Source of the DNA: Acutalibacter sp. 1XD8-33
GTDB lineage: Bacteria; Bacillota; Clostridia; Oscillospirales; Acutalibacteraceae
Length of the DNA: 64,000 nt
Direction of reading: 5' to 3'
Assembly: GCF_003612555.1 (NCBI RefSeq)
Contig: NZ_RAZF01000005.1
Coordinates: forward strand, 118,866-182,865
The position numbers and the translations under genes were made by a program. Shown in pieces: positions 52,101-60,026 of this stretch; positions within the stretch are counted from its first letter, which is position 1, and every line of letters begins with the position of its first letter. The notes under the pieces are model-generated. The model ran no database searches, had not been told where the DNA came from, and saw nothing but the letters and a program-made list of their open reading frames with translations.

Positions 52101-52296
52101 TAGGGCCTGTTCAAGGGCCTGTTCATATAAGCGTTCGCACGCGGCTTTTTGGCAGATTTTCGGCATCTTCTCCGTTAAAAATTCTTGAAGTACGGCAAGT
52201 ACATAAGAGCAGCAAGCTGCTCTGCGGATTTTTGCCTTGAATCTGCCAAAATTCTGCTCAAAAATCCGCATACTCAGCTTATGTGAACAGGCCCTA
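52101..52296. repeat. MITE-like element with GGGCCTGTTCA ends
   Basis: Left GGGCCTGTTCATATAAGC (52115) and right, inverted, GGGCCTGTTCACATAAGC form the terminal repeats; the left end is duplicated (AGGGCCTGTTCA at 52102). Inside are TTTTGGCAGATTTTC with its partner, GAGCAGCAAGCTGCTC and GCGGATTTTTG/CAAAAATCCGC. No coding content. The rest of 52297-52435 has no clear feature. Confidence 0.82.
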
Positions 52297-52435
52297 GCCT
52301 CCAAAACAGGGCGAACCAGTCCATCCAACAGAATTCGCGCCCTACAATGGAAGCGCCCAAGGCAAACTGCCTCAGGCGCTATGGGCGAAATAAAAAGGCA
52401 GCCTATAATTCCTTACAGCGCAGCCTGCAAGCCTC

Positions 52436-52789
52436 TCATAGGGAGGACTTGGCTTTTTCCACCAGCGCGGCAAAGCCCTGGGGGTCGGCAATGGCGATCT
52501 CAGAAAGCATCTTGCGGTTCAGGTTCACCTGAGCCTTTTTCAGCCCGTTCATAAAGGTGGAATAATTCACGCCGTTCATGCGGCATGCTGCAGAGATACG
52601 GGTAATCCACAGCTTGCGGAAATCCCGCTTGCGCTGTTTGCGGCCAATGTACGCATAATTACCGGACTTCATCACGGCCTGTTTGGCCATTTTAAAGTGG
52701 CGGCTTTTTGCGCCCCAATACCCCTTTGCCAGCTTCAGTACCTTTTTTCTTCTTTTGCGCGTCATCATCGCGCCCTTTACTCTAGCCAT
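52436..52789 (-). CDS. rplT: Ribosomal protein L20
   Basis: The 117-residue 50S protein L20, with the complete conserved sequence ([59 protein letters not shown]). In Firmicutes free L20 represses its own operon through the infC leader. Here 245 bases, including an inverted-repeat element, separate it from rpmI, where usually about 20-50 are found. Confidence 0.98.
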   Translation of the reverse strand: MARVKGAMMTRKRRKKVLKLAKGYWGAKSRHFKMAKQAVMKSGNYAYIGRKQRKRDFRKLWITRISAACRMNGVNYSTFMNGLKKAQVNLNRKMLSEIAIADPQGFAALVEKAKSSL

Positions 52790-52875
52790 ATCTTCTCAAT
52801 CCTTTCCCGGCTGTTCCGGTATGATGCGGCGGCACGACGCCCCCGTTGATTCTCAGATTCCTTCTCCGGCCTTAA

Positions 52876-53032
52876 AGCCTGTATTCACAACCCGCAAATT
52901 ACCGCCTGGGCGGCCTTTCAGCGCTGTTTCGCGTTAACTTCTATTGCCACACGCCGGTATATCTGCGAAAATTCACCTTGACCGACCCCAGAAATTCTCG
53001 CTCATCCGGCAATTTCGATTATGAATGCAGAT
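52876..53032. repeat. Inverted-repeat insertion between rpmI and rplT
   Basis: Ends read GCCTGTATTCACAACCCG then CAAATTACCGCC, and, inverted, AATCTGCATTCATAATCG then AAATTGCCGGA; a ~28-bp imperfect terminal repeat. It stops two bases before the rpmI stop codon. The end motif CCTGTATTCACA recurs at 9981 near the folK stop. Confidence 0.7.
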
Positions 53033-53034
53033 TC

Positions 53035-53238
53035 TTATTTATAGGGGAGCATCCGCTTGACAGCGGCGGTATTGGTCTTGTCGGTCACGGTGGTGCCCCT
53101 GGCATGGCGCTTGACCTTGGGGGTCTTTCCATGTCCATTGAACAGATGGCTGGTAAAGGCGTGGCCGCGAATTACCTTTCCGTTTTTCGAGAGCTTGAAG
53201 CGCTTTTTGGCGCCGCTATGTGTTTTTAGCTTCGGCAT
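53035..53238 (-). CDS. rpmI: Ribosomal protein L35
   Basis: A 67-residue L35: MPKLKTHSGAKKRFKLSKNG, GKVIRGHAFTSHL, and KTPKVKRHARGTTV are the usual conserved stretches. AGGAGGAAT upstream. Between infC and rplT, as in almost all bacteria. Confidence 0.98.
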   Translation of the reverse strand: MPKLKTHSGAKKRFKLSKNGKVIRGHAFTSHLFNGHGKTPKVKRHARGTTVTDKTNTAAVKRMLPYK

Positions 53239-53348
53239 TTTTTATTCCTCCTTGAATTCTCTGCCCAGACAACGGTTTCGGTTCTGCGGCTCTGCCGCGC
53301 CCAAACAGGCCCGGGCCAAAGTCTCGATCCGTACATTGCCGTGCGGGC

Positions 53349-53867
53349 TTACTTTGTGGGTTTCGGCGCAAGGAACATCAGCATGGTCCTGCCCTCCAGC
53401 TTTGGCTGGCGCTCCACATTGGCCAGGTCCTCCATGGCCTGCGCAAAGCGGCGCATTGTCTCCATTCCCAGCTCTGGGTGTCCCATTTCCCTGCCGCGAA
53501 ACCGGATGGAAACCTTCACCTTGTTCCCCTCGGCGATAAACCTGGCGGCATGGTTTTTCTTGGTGTCGAAGTCGTGGGTGTCGATATTCAGAGAGAGGCG
53601 CACCTCTTTCACTTCTACCACCCGCTGGTTTTTCCGCTGCTCCTTTTCCCGCTTGCTCTGCTCAAACCGGTACTTGCCGTAGTCGATGATTTTGCACACA
53701 GGCGGGGTGGCCTGGGGGGCGATCTTCACCAGGTCCAGGTTTTTCTGCTCGGCCAGCTCCATGGCTCTCTTGGCGGGCATTATGCCCAGCTGGGAGCCGT
53801 CCGCATCGATCACCCTGATTTCCTTGTCGCGGATCTGCTCGTTGATCTGTAGTTCCTTGCTGCTAAT
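53349..53867 (-). CDS. infC: Translation initiation factor IF-3 (AUU start)
   Basis: IF-3 checks start-codon pairing and dissociates ribosomes. The protein begins at I(M)SSKELQINEQIRDKEIRVI, with the usual two domains joined by a lysine-rich linker (SKREKEQRKNQRVVEVKEVRLS). The start is best placed at an ATT (53865-53867): GGAGGTG lies six bases upstream, in contrast to the in-frame ATG pair at 53885, which would lie ahead of that site. AUU start codons are known for infC in E. coli and Bacillus and give IF-3 autoregulation. 172 residues. Confidence 0.95.
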   Translation of the reverse strand: MSSKELQINEQIRDKEIRVIDADGSQLGIMPAKRAMELAEQKNLDLVKIAPQATPPVCKIIDYGKYRFEQSKREKEQRKNQRVVEVKEVRLSLNIDTHDFDTKKNHAARFIAEGNKVKVSIRFRGREMGHPELGMETMRRFAQAMEDLANVERQPKLEGRTMLMFLAPKPTK

Positions 53868-53904
53868 GGTTAGCACCTCCATCAAACGATATCCTCATGT
53901 GCAG

Positions 53905-54033
53905 AAAAAACGGGCGGAAAAACTCCACCCGTCAATCAACGCTGCTGAAAATGCGCAGAAGCGCGCCCATAAGCACTATTGACCTTCGCCGGCAAACCGG
54001 ACGGGGTGGGAAAGATTCCACTTTGTTTTCCGC
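53905..54033 (-). ncRNA. infC leader with attenuator (L20-leader type)
   Basis: The transcript from 54033 has a hairpin ACGGGTGGA/TCCGCCCGT followed by TTTTTTCT (53905-53932), about 40 bases before infC. A leader with a terminator ahead of infC fits the L20 autogenous control of Firmicutes; specific L20 contacts were not verified. Confidence 0.7.
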
Positions 54034-54038
54034 AAAAT

Positions 54039-54067
54039 ATTATACTATGCCCGAAGTCTCTTGTCAA
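54039..54067 (-). promoter_or_regulatory. infC-rpmI-rplT promoter
   Basis: Minus-strand TTGACA (54062-54067) and TATAAT (54039-54044), spacer 17: full consensus. Confidence 0.94.
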
Positions 54068-54091
54068 GATTTTTTTCGGCAAGCATCACAA

Positions 54092-54416
54092 TTAGCGAGT
54101 GTTAACTATTATTCACACACCAAAAATGCGCTTCTCAGGAGTTAAGGTCAAGGTCGTGAGGCTCCGGGTCTCGCTTACCGGCTCGGTCGGCTCGCGGATT
54201 GTGTACCACTGGCACACAGCGCCCCCCTGAACCCGGCAATGTGCTCGGCTTTTGCACACTCAGCTAACCAGGGTAAAAGTTTTTGAGACTTACCGAAGGT
54301 AATGTCTTAAACTTCTTTTCAAAAAGTTTGGTCCAGTCCAGGGTGAAACCCTGGCTGCCAGAGGCCAAAACACACCTTCAAAAAGTATAGTTAACGCAAA
54401 TCCTATCGGTACAGCT
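54092..54416. repeat. Mosaic repeat downstream of sigF
   Basis: GTTAACTATTATTCACACACC, then CAAAAATGCGCTTCTCAGGAG and TTAAGGTCAAGGTCGTGAGG, GGCTCGGTCGGCTCGCGG, GCTAACCAGGGTAAAAGTTT, and at the far end TATAGTTAACGCA joined to AATCCTATCGGTACAGCTTC. The last is a fusion of the ends of two other element families, three bases from the sigF stop. Confidence 0.75.
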
Positions 54417-54418
54417 TC

Positions 54419-55087
54419 TTACTTCTCGAACTCCCCGCGCATATAGGCCAAGAGCTTTTTCTCCCGGCGGCTCACCTGAACCTGGGTCATGCCCAAGAGC
54501 TTCGCCGTCTGGGTCTGGGTCATGCTTCGGAAATACCGGCAGAAAATCAGCTGCCTGTCCCGCTCCTCCATATTTTGGATAATGGCGTATAACGTCAGCC
54601 GCTCCGTGGTCCGCTCCTCCGGGGCCTCCACGGGAATTTCCAGCTGCTCCCCCTCCTCTCCCCCTGTCAGGGACAGGGGCTGGCGCAGGGCGCCCATGGC
54701 CAGCGCGGCCTTTTCCGTTGTGATTTCCAGCGCCCCGGCAATCTGTTCTATAGTAGGGGCCTGGCCGCTCTCCTCCCGCAGGCGGACCGCCGCCTCCCGT
54801 ACCCGCTGGGCCAGCTCCCGCAGCCCCCGGGACACTCGAACCGAGCCGCCGTCCCGAAAAAGCCTGCGTACCTCCCCCAGAATAACCGGCACCGCGTAGG
54901 TGGAAAACTTTACCCCCCGGGCAGGGTCGAAATTCTCCGCCGCCTTTACCAGCCCTACGCACCCTGCCTGGAACAGGTCGTCATACTCTATGCCCTTGCC
55001 AAGAAACCGCCGGGCGCACAGGTGGACCAGCCCCATGTTTTCCGTCACCAGCGGGTTCTCTCCGCCAGGGCTATTCTTTGGGTTCAA
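54419..55087 (-). CDS. sigF: Sporulation sigma factor SigF
   Basis: The first forespore sigma factor, held by SpoIIAB and freed by SpoIIAA. Region 2 runs from GIEYDDLFQAGCVGLVKAAENFD to KFSTYAVPVILGEVRRLFRD; region 4 ends MTQVQVSRREKKLLAYM. At 222 residues it lacks ~30 N-terminal residues of the Bacillus protein. The listed start is a TTG (55085-55087) inside spoIIAB; a GTG at 55048 (V-TENMGLVHLC) with GGAG upstream is an equal candidate. Immediately follows spoIIAB. Confidence 0.95.
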   Translation of the reverse strand: MNPKNSPGGENPLVTENMGLVHLCARRFLGKGIEYDDLFQAGCVGLVKAAENFDPARGVKFSTYAVPVILGEVRRLFRDGGSVRVSRGLRELAQRVREAAVRLREESGQAPTIEQIAGALEITTEKAALAMGALRQPLSLTGGEEGEQLEIPVEAPEERTTERLTLYAIIQNMEERDRQLIFCRYFRSMTQTQTAKLLGMTQVQVSRREKKLLAYMRGEFEK

Positions 55088-55505
55088 AATGCTTTGTCAG
55101 CGTTACGCTGGTACCCCGGCCCACCGTAGACGTCACCCGTACGCTGTCGCAGAAACTCTGCATCACCGCGAAACCCAGCCCGGCCCGCTCCTCGCCGCCA
55201 GTGGTAAACAGAGGCTCCATAGCCTGTTTCACGTCCGGGATGCCGCAGCCCTTGTCCCGAACCCGCACCACGGCCTTGCCGTCCTCAAAAATCTTGGCGG
55301 ATATGTACACCGTGCCCTTTTTGTCCCGATACCCGTGGACAATGGCATTGGTCACAGCCTCGGAAACCGCCGTGCGCATATCGGCAAGGTCCGCCACCGT
55401 GGGGTCCAGCTGGGCCAGAAACGCCGCCACCGCCGCCCGGCCGAAGCCCTCGTTCACCGAATAGGAGGGAAAGCTGATCTGGGCCTGATTCACCGGTTTC
55501 ATCAT
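55071..55505 (-). CDS. spoIIAB: Anti-sigma F factor / serine kinase SpoIIAB
   Basis: Binds SigF and, when free ATP is available, phosphorylates SpoIIAA. The 144-residue GHKL ATPase has FLAQLDPTVADLADMRTAVS, the N-box EAVTNAIVHGY, DKGCGIPDV and GLGFAVMQSFCD. Starts at ATG 55503-55505 overlapping the SpoIIAA stop by four bases. Confidence 0.97.
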   Translation of the reverse strand: MMKPVNQAQISFPSYSVNEGFGRAAVAAFLAQLDPTVADLADMRTAVSEAVTNAIVHGYRDKKGTVYISAKIFEDGKAVVRVRDKGCGIPDVKQAMEPLFTTGGEERAGLGFAVMQSFCDSVRVTSTVGRGTSVTLTKHFEPKE

Positions 55506-55819
55506 CCCGCCCTCCTCTCAATGGCTGCCACGCTGGAGATCCCCGCCAGCTCCACCATCTTGTTCAAATTGGGGGAGAGCCCGCACAGCACCACCCGGCC
55601 CCGCCAGAAATTACACAGCCGCACCCGGCCCAGAATCAGCCCCACCCCGGAGCTGTCCATAAAAGGCACCTCCATAAAGTCCAGGCGCAGGCAGTAGGGC
55701 TTCAGCTTCTGGGCGGTGTCGTCGATGGCCTCCCGCATCTCCCGGGCGCTGTGGTGGTCGATCTCCCCGGTGAGTTTGGCGGTGAGCACGCCTTCCTTAT
55801 AGCTCAGCTGTACGCTCAT
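55502..55819 (-). CDS. spoIIAA: Anti-anti-sigma factor SpoIIAA
   Basis: A 105-residue STAS-domain protein which, unphosphorylated, releases SigF from SpoIIAB. The phosphorylation site lies in FMDSSGVGLILGR (Ser56/Ser57), after LTGEIDHHSAREMR. The start MSVQLSYKEG follows GAGGAAGGA. It heads the spoIIA operon, which in B. subtilis is transcribed by sigma-H. I could not identify a sigma-H promoter with confidence. Confidence 0.96.
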   Translation of the reverse strand: MSVQLSYKEGVLTAKLTGEIDHHSAREMREAIDDTAQKLKPYCLRLDFMEVPFMDSSGVGLILGRVRLCNFWRGRVVLCGLSPNLNKMVELAGISSVAAIERRAG

Positions 55820-55899
55820 GCTTTCTTCATCCTTCCTCTGGGTTTTGGGATATATATATGTTAATGTAATATATGGGGGCTTAGTGGGTACGCTTGTGC

Positions 55900-56640
55900 G
55901 CTCAGCTATTTGAGAGCGCAAAGCTCGCCAGGGTAAAAGTTTCGTAGACTTCGTTTTACGAAGTCTTACCTTTCTCAAAGGCTGCAGGGGCTTGGGGATG
56001 AGCGTGTGCCTGTGGCACACAAGCTGCGAACCGACCGAGCCGGCAGACGAGACCAGGCGAAACCAGAGTCCCCAAGGTCTTGCCTTGAAACACCTGAGAA
56101 AACAACGCGGGAAGATAGGGAAACAGTCCAGGGGACTGTTTCCCGCAAGAAACCCTCGTATGGGGGTGCTGGTCTCCGATAGAGACCGACCCGACCGAAC
56201 CGGCAGGTGAGACTTCTTGTTTCGCTTTGCCTCTGCAAAGCCAACGAAAGGCTTGCCCGCCCCACAGAGCTGGCGGGTTCCGGTTTCCAGGGGATTTTTT
56301 CATCTCGTATAACGAGATGAACTCTCCTCCCCCTCTTGTATAGTTAATCGAGCGAAGCGAGCATTAACTATGATTCACCACTTCAAAAAATGCGCTTCCG
56401 AGGAGGTAAGGTCAAGGGCAAGATCTTGAGGGCTACGCGAGTCTCGCCTGGTCTCGTCTGCCGACTCGGTCGGTTCGCGGCGTTGTCTGCAATACTTGGC
56501 TTTGCCAAGTATCCGGCAGAACGCTCCCCCCCAAACTCCCCGCCAGCTGTAAACTTAGCGTTGCCAAGTTTTGACCAGATGGACCGGTCAATGTTGTTCC
56601 GAAAAACGTTCCGGTTAATTTCATTTTACAGGCTTCCCCC
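55900..56640. repeat. Large mosaic of palindromic repeats
   Basis: The 842-base gap between folC and spoIIAA has no gene. Hairpins in order: AGACTTCG/CGAAGTCT (55947), GTGTGCC/GGCACAC (56004), GGGAAACAGTCC/GGACTGTTTCCC (56118), GGTCTC/GAGACC (56171), CATCTCGT/ACGAGATG (56301), TATAGTTAAT/ATTAACTAT (56340), ATACTTGGC/GCCAAGTAT (56492). Between them are CCGACCGAGCCGGCAG, its inverse, and the AAAATGCGCTTCCGAGGAGG block. The 56448-56530 part is homologous to 8597-8670. Confidence 0.75.
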
Positions 56641-56661
56641 CGCGATTTTTGCAGAAGCCTG

Positions 56662-57948
56662 TCACCGGCCCGAAAATTTTTCCAGCAGCAGGGGCCGTAT
56701 CTCTCCCGCCAGATAAAAGGACCCGCACACGATGAGAGCGTCCTCCTCCCCCAGTCCCTCCAAAGCCAGGTCCAGGGCCTCCCGGCAGCTTTCAGCGGGC
56801 AGGGCTTCCCGACAGAACCGGCCCGCCTGCTCCGCCAGGGCCTCCGCGCTCAGGGACCGGGGATTCTCCGGCGTCACGGTGACCACCTTCTGGAACAGGG
56901 GCCCCAGGATTTTCAGGGCGGCGGCGCTGTCCTTATCCGCCATCATGCCCATAAGGGCGGTCTTTTGCCCGGGCACAAAGCGTTCCAGGGCGTCCCGCAG
57001 GGCCTGGGCGCATCCGGGATTGTGCCCGCCGTCCAAAAGGCAGAGGGGCCGGCGGGAGAGGATCTCCATCCTCGCCGGGTTGAAAGTCTTTGCGAATCCC
57101 TCCACCAGAGCCTTGTCCGGGATGGAAAAGCCCCGCTCCCGGAGGATCTCCACAATTTCCAGGACCACAGCCGCGTTCTTCACCTGATGGGCTCCCAGAA
57201 ACGGTGTGTGCAGCGCAAGGCCCCCCTCCTGAAAATCCGTGCCGTCGATACCCTCCCGGAGCACCTGGAGCCTGCTCAGGTCCGGCACCCGCAGCTGGGC
57301 CCCATGCTCCCGGCAGGCGGATTCCACGATCTCCCGCACGCCGGGCCGCTGCTCGGGGTACAGGACCACTCGGCCTCCGTCCTTGATGATTCCCGCCTTC
57401 TCCCGGGCAATCTGTTCCACGGTATCCCCCAACCAGGCGGTGTGGTCCAGAGAGATGGACATCATAGCCGCAGCCTCTGGCACGGGGATGATGTTGGTGG
57501 CATCCATCAGACCGCCCATGCCTACCTCCATCACCGCGATGTCACAGCCCTTTTTCGCGAACCAGTGCAGGGCAATGGCCGTCACCAGCTCGAACTCCGA
57601 CACCGGGCACTCCTCCCTGTCCAGGCGCTCCACCACGGGCCAGATCTCGTCCAACTCCCGCGCCAGTTCCTCCTTCGAGATCATCTCCCCGTTGATCTGG
57701 AAACGCTCCCGGAAATCCATCACATAGGGCGAGATGTTCAACCCCGTGGGATAGCCGCTCTCCCGCAGCACGCTGGCCGTCAGCGTACAGGCGCTGCCCT
57801 TGCCGTTGGTGCCGCAGACATGGACGAATTTCATCCTTTTCTGGGGATTCCCCAGGCGCTCCATCAGGCGCTCCATCCGTTCCAGCCCCGGCTTCATCCC
57901 AAAGAGCAGCCGGGAATTTATTTTCTCCAAGGCCTCTGCATATGTCAT
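56662..57948 (-). CDS. folC: Folylpolyglutamate / dihydrofolate synthase
   Basis: Adds glutamate to dihydropteroate and to folates. The 428-residue Mur-ligase-like protein has the ATP loop VHVCGTNGKGSACTL (about 44-58), LNISPYVMDFRERFQING, VMEVGMGGLMDATNII, SLDHTAWLGDTVEQIAREKAGI, NPARMEI and LLDGGHNPGCAQAL. Start at MTYAEALEKINSRLLFG; the open frame upstream crosses a promoter region. It is apart from the other folate genes (10.0-12.6 kb). Confidence 0.96.
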   Translation of the reverse strand: MTYAEALEKINSRLLFGMKPGLERMERLMERLGNPQKRMKFVHVCGTNGKGSACTLTASVLRESGYPTGLNISPYVMDFRERFQINGEMISKEELARELDEIWPVVERLDREECPVSEFELVTAIALHWFAKKGCDIAVMEVGMGGLMDATNIIPVPEAAAMMSISLDHTAWLGDTVEQIAREKAGIIKDGGRVVLYPEQRPGVREIVESACREHGAQLRVPDLSRLQVLREGIDGTDFQEGGLALHTPFLGAHQVKNAAVVLEIVEILRERGFSIPDKALVEGFAKTFNPARMEILSRRPLCLLDGGHNPGCAQALRDALERFVPGQKTALMGMMADKDSAAALKILGPLFQKVVTVTPENPRSLSAEALAEQAGRFCREALPAESCREALDLALEGLGEEDALIVCGSFYLAGEIRPLLLEKFSGR

Positions 57949-58121
57949 TCTCGTTCCCCCTTTTCTTTCATGACAAATGCCAGTATACTTTGCGCACTTG
58001 CCTTTTCGAAAGTATAGCACCGAGGGGGGAAAGCCGTCAAGCCTCCTGGCGGGGCTCTCTCCACAAATGAAACTTATTTCCGACGAAGCGAAATATTTCT
58101 GGTCAAAATTGAAAGTTTTAC

Positions 58122-58150
58122 TTGTCAAAAGTCCCGGTTCCGACTATAAT
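58122..58150 (+). promoter_or_regulatory. Promoter of the DUF342 gene
   Basis: TTGTCA (58122-58127) and TATAAT (58145-58150), spacer 17, 47 bases before the start codon. Confidence 0.82.
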
Positions 58151-58196
58151 AATATTAGGAGTTGCATTCGAAATTGCTGAAAGCGAGGTATATATC

Positions 58197-59978
58197 ATGA
58201 GCGAACGGCCCTCTTTCCTGTCGAGGCTGCTGAAATTTCGTTTTTCAAGACGTCGAAAAAAAACCGCTTCTCCCGAAAATTCTCCTGACTCCTCCGGACC
58301 CAGGCCTGCCCGTGTTTCGGACAAACCTCTGAAGCTGGCAGAAAGCCAAAAAGCCCTCACCTATGTCCAGCCGGACCCCTATCTGCTGCGCTTGCCCTCA
58401 GACCACGCCATCTATGACCTCTGGCGGTTGCGGCGGAATCAGGCGGGCTGGATGCCCCAGCCTGAGCTGCGCATGTTCGACCCTGGCCGTGAAACCCAAT
58501 TTTTCACCCCCGCCGCTGTCCACGGAGAGCTGGGCCGCCTGGAAACCTCCCTCGGTATTTCCGCCAAAGCCCGCCTAAAAGCCGCCGAACCCCCTGCCAA
58601 CCCCACCCAGGAGGAGGACTTCCAGCCTCCGGAGGTCAATCTGGACGCGTCGGTTCTGGTGTTTGTGGCCGGAGACGCCCTCAGCGCCTGGATTATGCTG
58701 TATCCTCCTGTGGGAAAGGGCAAAGAGCTCACCCATGAGGACATTGTCAGCGCTCTAACCGCCGCCGGCGTTTCTTTTGGCCTGAACGACTCCCTGCTGA
58801 CCTCTATCCCCACCCAGGAAAACCGCTATTTCCACCTTTTCCCGGGTGCGGCGGGCCAGCCCCCCGTCCCCGGCACAGACGGTTACATTGAGGACATGTA
58901 CCCCCGCGTGGTTTCAAAAGAGCTTCCGGTGGATGAATACAACCGCGTGGACTATACCGCCATCGGCAAAACCCAAAACGTGAACAAAGGCGACGTTATC
59001 TGCCACATCATCCCCCCCACGCCCGGCGTGCCGGGACATACCGTCACCGGCAAGGAGATTCCCACCCGGGACGGCGTGCCTGTGGCCCCTCCCATGGGGA
59101 GAAACACCGCTCTCTCTGAGGACGGCGGTTCCCTGATCGCCACCCACACCGGCGGGCTGGAGTTCTCCGCCAAGGCGTTCCAGGTGAACCCGCTGATGGA
59201 GATCTCCGGAAACGTAGACTACTCTACCGGCAATGTGAATTTTCTGGGAGACGTGCACATCCACGGGGACATTTGCAGCGGGTTTACCGTGCGGGCTATG
59301 GGAAACATCACCGTGGACGGTGTGGTGGAGGCCTGTACCATCGAGGCCGGAGGCGATCTGGTGCTGGCAAAAGGCGTTCAGGGAAACAACCAGGCCGTCA
59401 TCCGGTCTCATCGGGATATCTTCGCCAAATACCTGGAAAATTGCAGCGTCCACGCCCAGGAGAACCTCCACTCGGAATGCATCATCGGCTGCGATGTATA
59501 CAGCAACGCGGCGGTCTATGCCCAGACCGGCCGGGGAGCCATCATCGGCGGAGAAATCCGGGCCGCGCGGGAGGTGGGCGCCAATATTGTGGGCTCAAAA
59601 ACCGAGGTGCGCACCACCATTACCTTGGGCGGACTGCCCTGCGAGGACTATCAGAAGGCTCTGATCACCCAGGAGATCTCCGCGTTAGAACAGAATCTGA
59701 AAGAGGCAGAGCGGGAGCCCAACAGTCCCAGCAAATCCAGCCGCATGTCCAAAATGAGGATGCAGCTTTCCGTCAGCAAGCTGAAGCTGAACCAGTATAA
59801 CAAGACGCTGGAGGAATATCAGGCCCGCCAGGAAACCCAGCTTTCCGGACGGCTGACCTTTGGCGTTGCCTATCCCGGCACCCGGATATGGATCAACAAT
59901 GCCCGGCTGAAAATCAACCAGGAAACCCACCACAGTATCGCCACCCTGATCGGCGACGAGGTGAAACTAATGGTCTAA
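58197..59978 (+). CDS. FapA / DUF342 family protein
   Basis: A 593-residue protein of the FapA (flagellar assembly protein A, DUF342) family. The N-terminal ~150 residues are basic then Pro/Ser-rich, without similarity I know. The conserved core has VDYTAIGKTQNVNKGDVICHIIPPTPGVPGHTVTGKEIP (about 265-305), then a right-handed beta-helix: GNVDYSTGNVNFLGDVHIHGDICSGFTVRAMGNITVDGVVEACTIEAGGDL, and a C-terminal coiled coil (about 510-560). No flagellar genes are near, so a cell-envelope or polymer-forming role is as likely. Start MSERPSFLSRLLKF; a modest GCGAGGT site. Confidence 0.87.
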   Translation: MSERPSFLSRLLKFRFSRRRKKTASPENSPDSSGPRPARVSDKPLKLAESQKALTYVQPDPYLLRLPSDHAIYDLWRLRRNQAGWMPQPELRMFDPGRETQFFTPAAVHGELGRLETSLGISAKARLKAAEPPANPTQEEDFQPPEVNLDASVLVFVAGDALSAWIMLYPPVGKGKELTHEDIVSALTAAGVSFGLNDSLLTSIPTQENRYFHLFPGAAGQPPVPGTDGYIEDMYPRVVSKELPVDEYNRVDYTAIGKTQNVNKGDVICHIIPPTPGVPGHTVTGKEIPTRDGVPVAPPMGRNTALSEDGGSLIATHTGGLEFSAKAFQVNPLMEISGNVDYSTGNVNFLGDVHIHGDICSGFTVRAMGNITVDGVVEACTIEAGGDLVLAKGVQGNNQAVIRSHRDIFAKYLENCSVHAQENLHSECIIGCDVYSNAAVYAQTGRGAIIGGEIRAAREVGANIVGSKTEVRTTITLGGLPCEDYQKALITQEISALEQNLKEAEREPNSPSKSSRMSKMRMQLSVSKLKLNQYNKTLEEYQARQETQLSGRLTFGVAYPGTRIWINNARLKINQETHHSIATLIGDEVKLMV

Positions 59979-59982
59979 AGGG

Positions 59983-60022
59983 AAAAGCCCGCTGAAAAAC
60001 AAGTGTTTTTCAGCGGGCTTTT
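59983..60022. terminator. Bidirectional terminator
   Basis: AAAAGCCCGCTGAAAAAC AAGT GTTTTTCAGCGGGCTTTT: a perfect 18-bp stem between the convergent DUF342 and ftsK genes. Confidence 0.95.
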
Positions 60023-60026
60023 CGTT

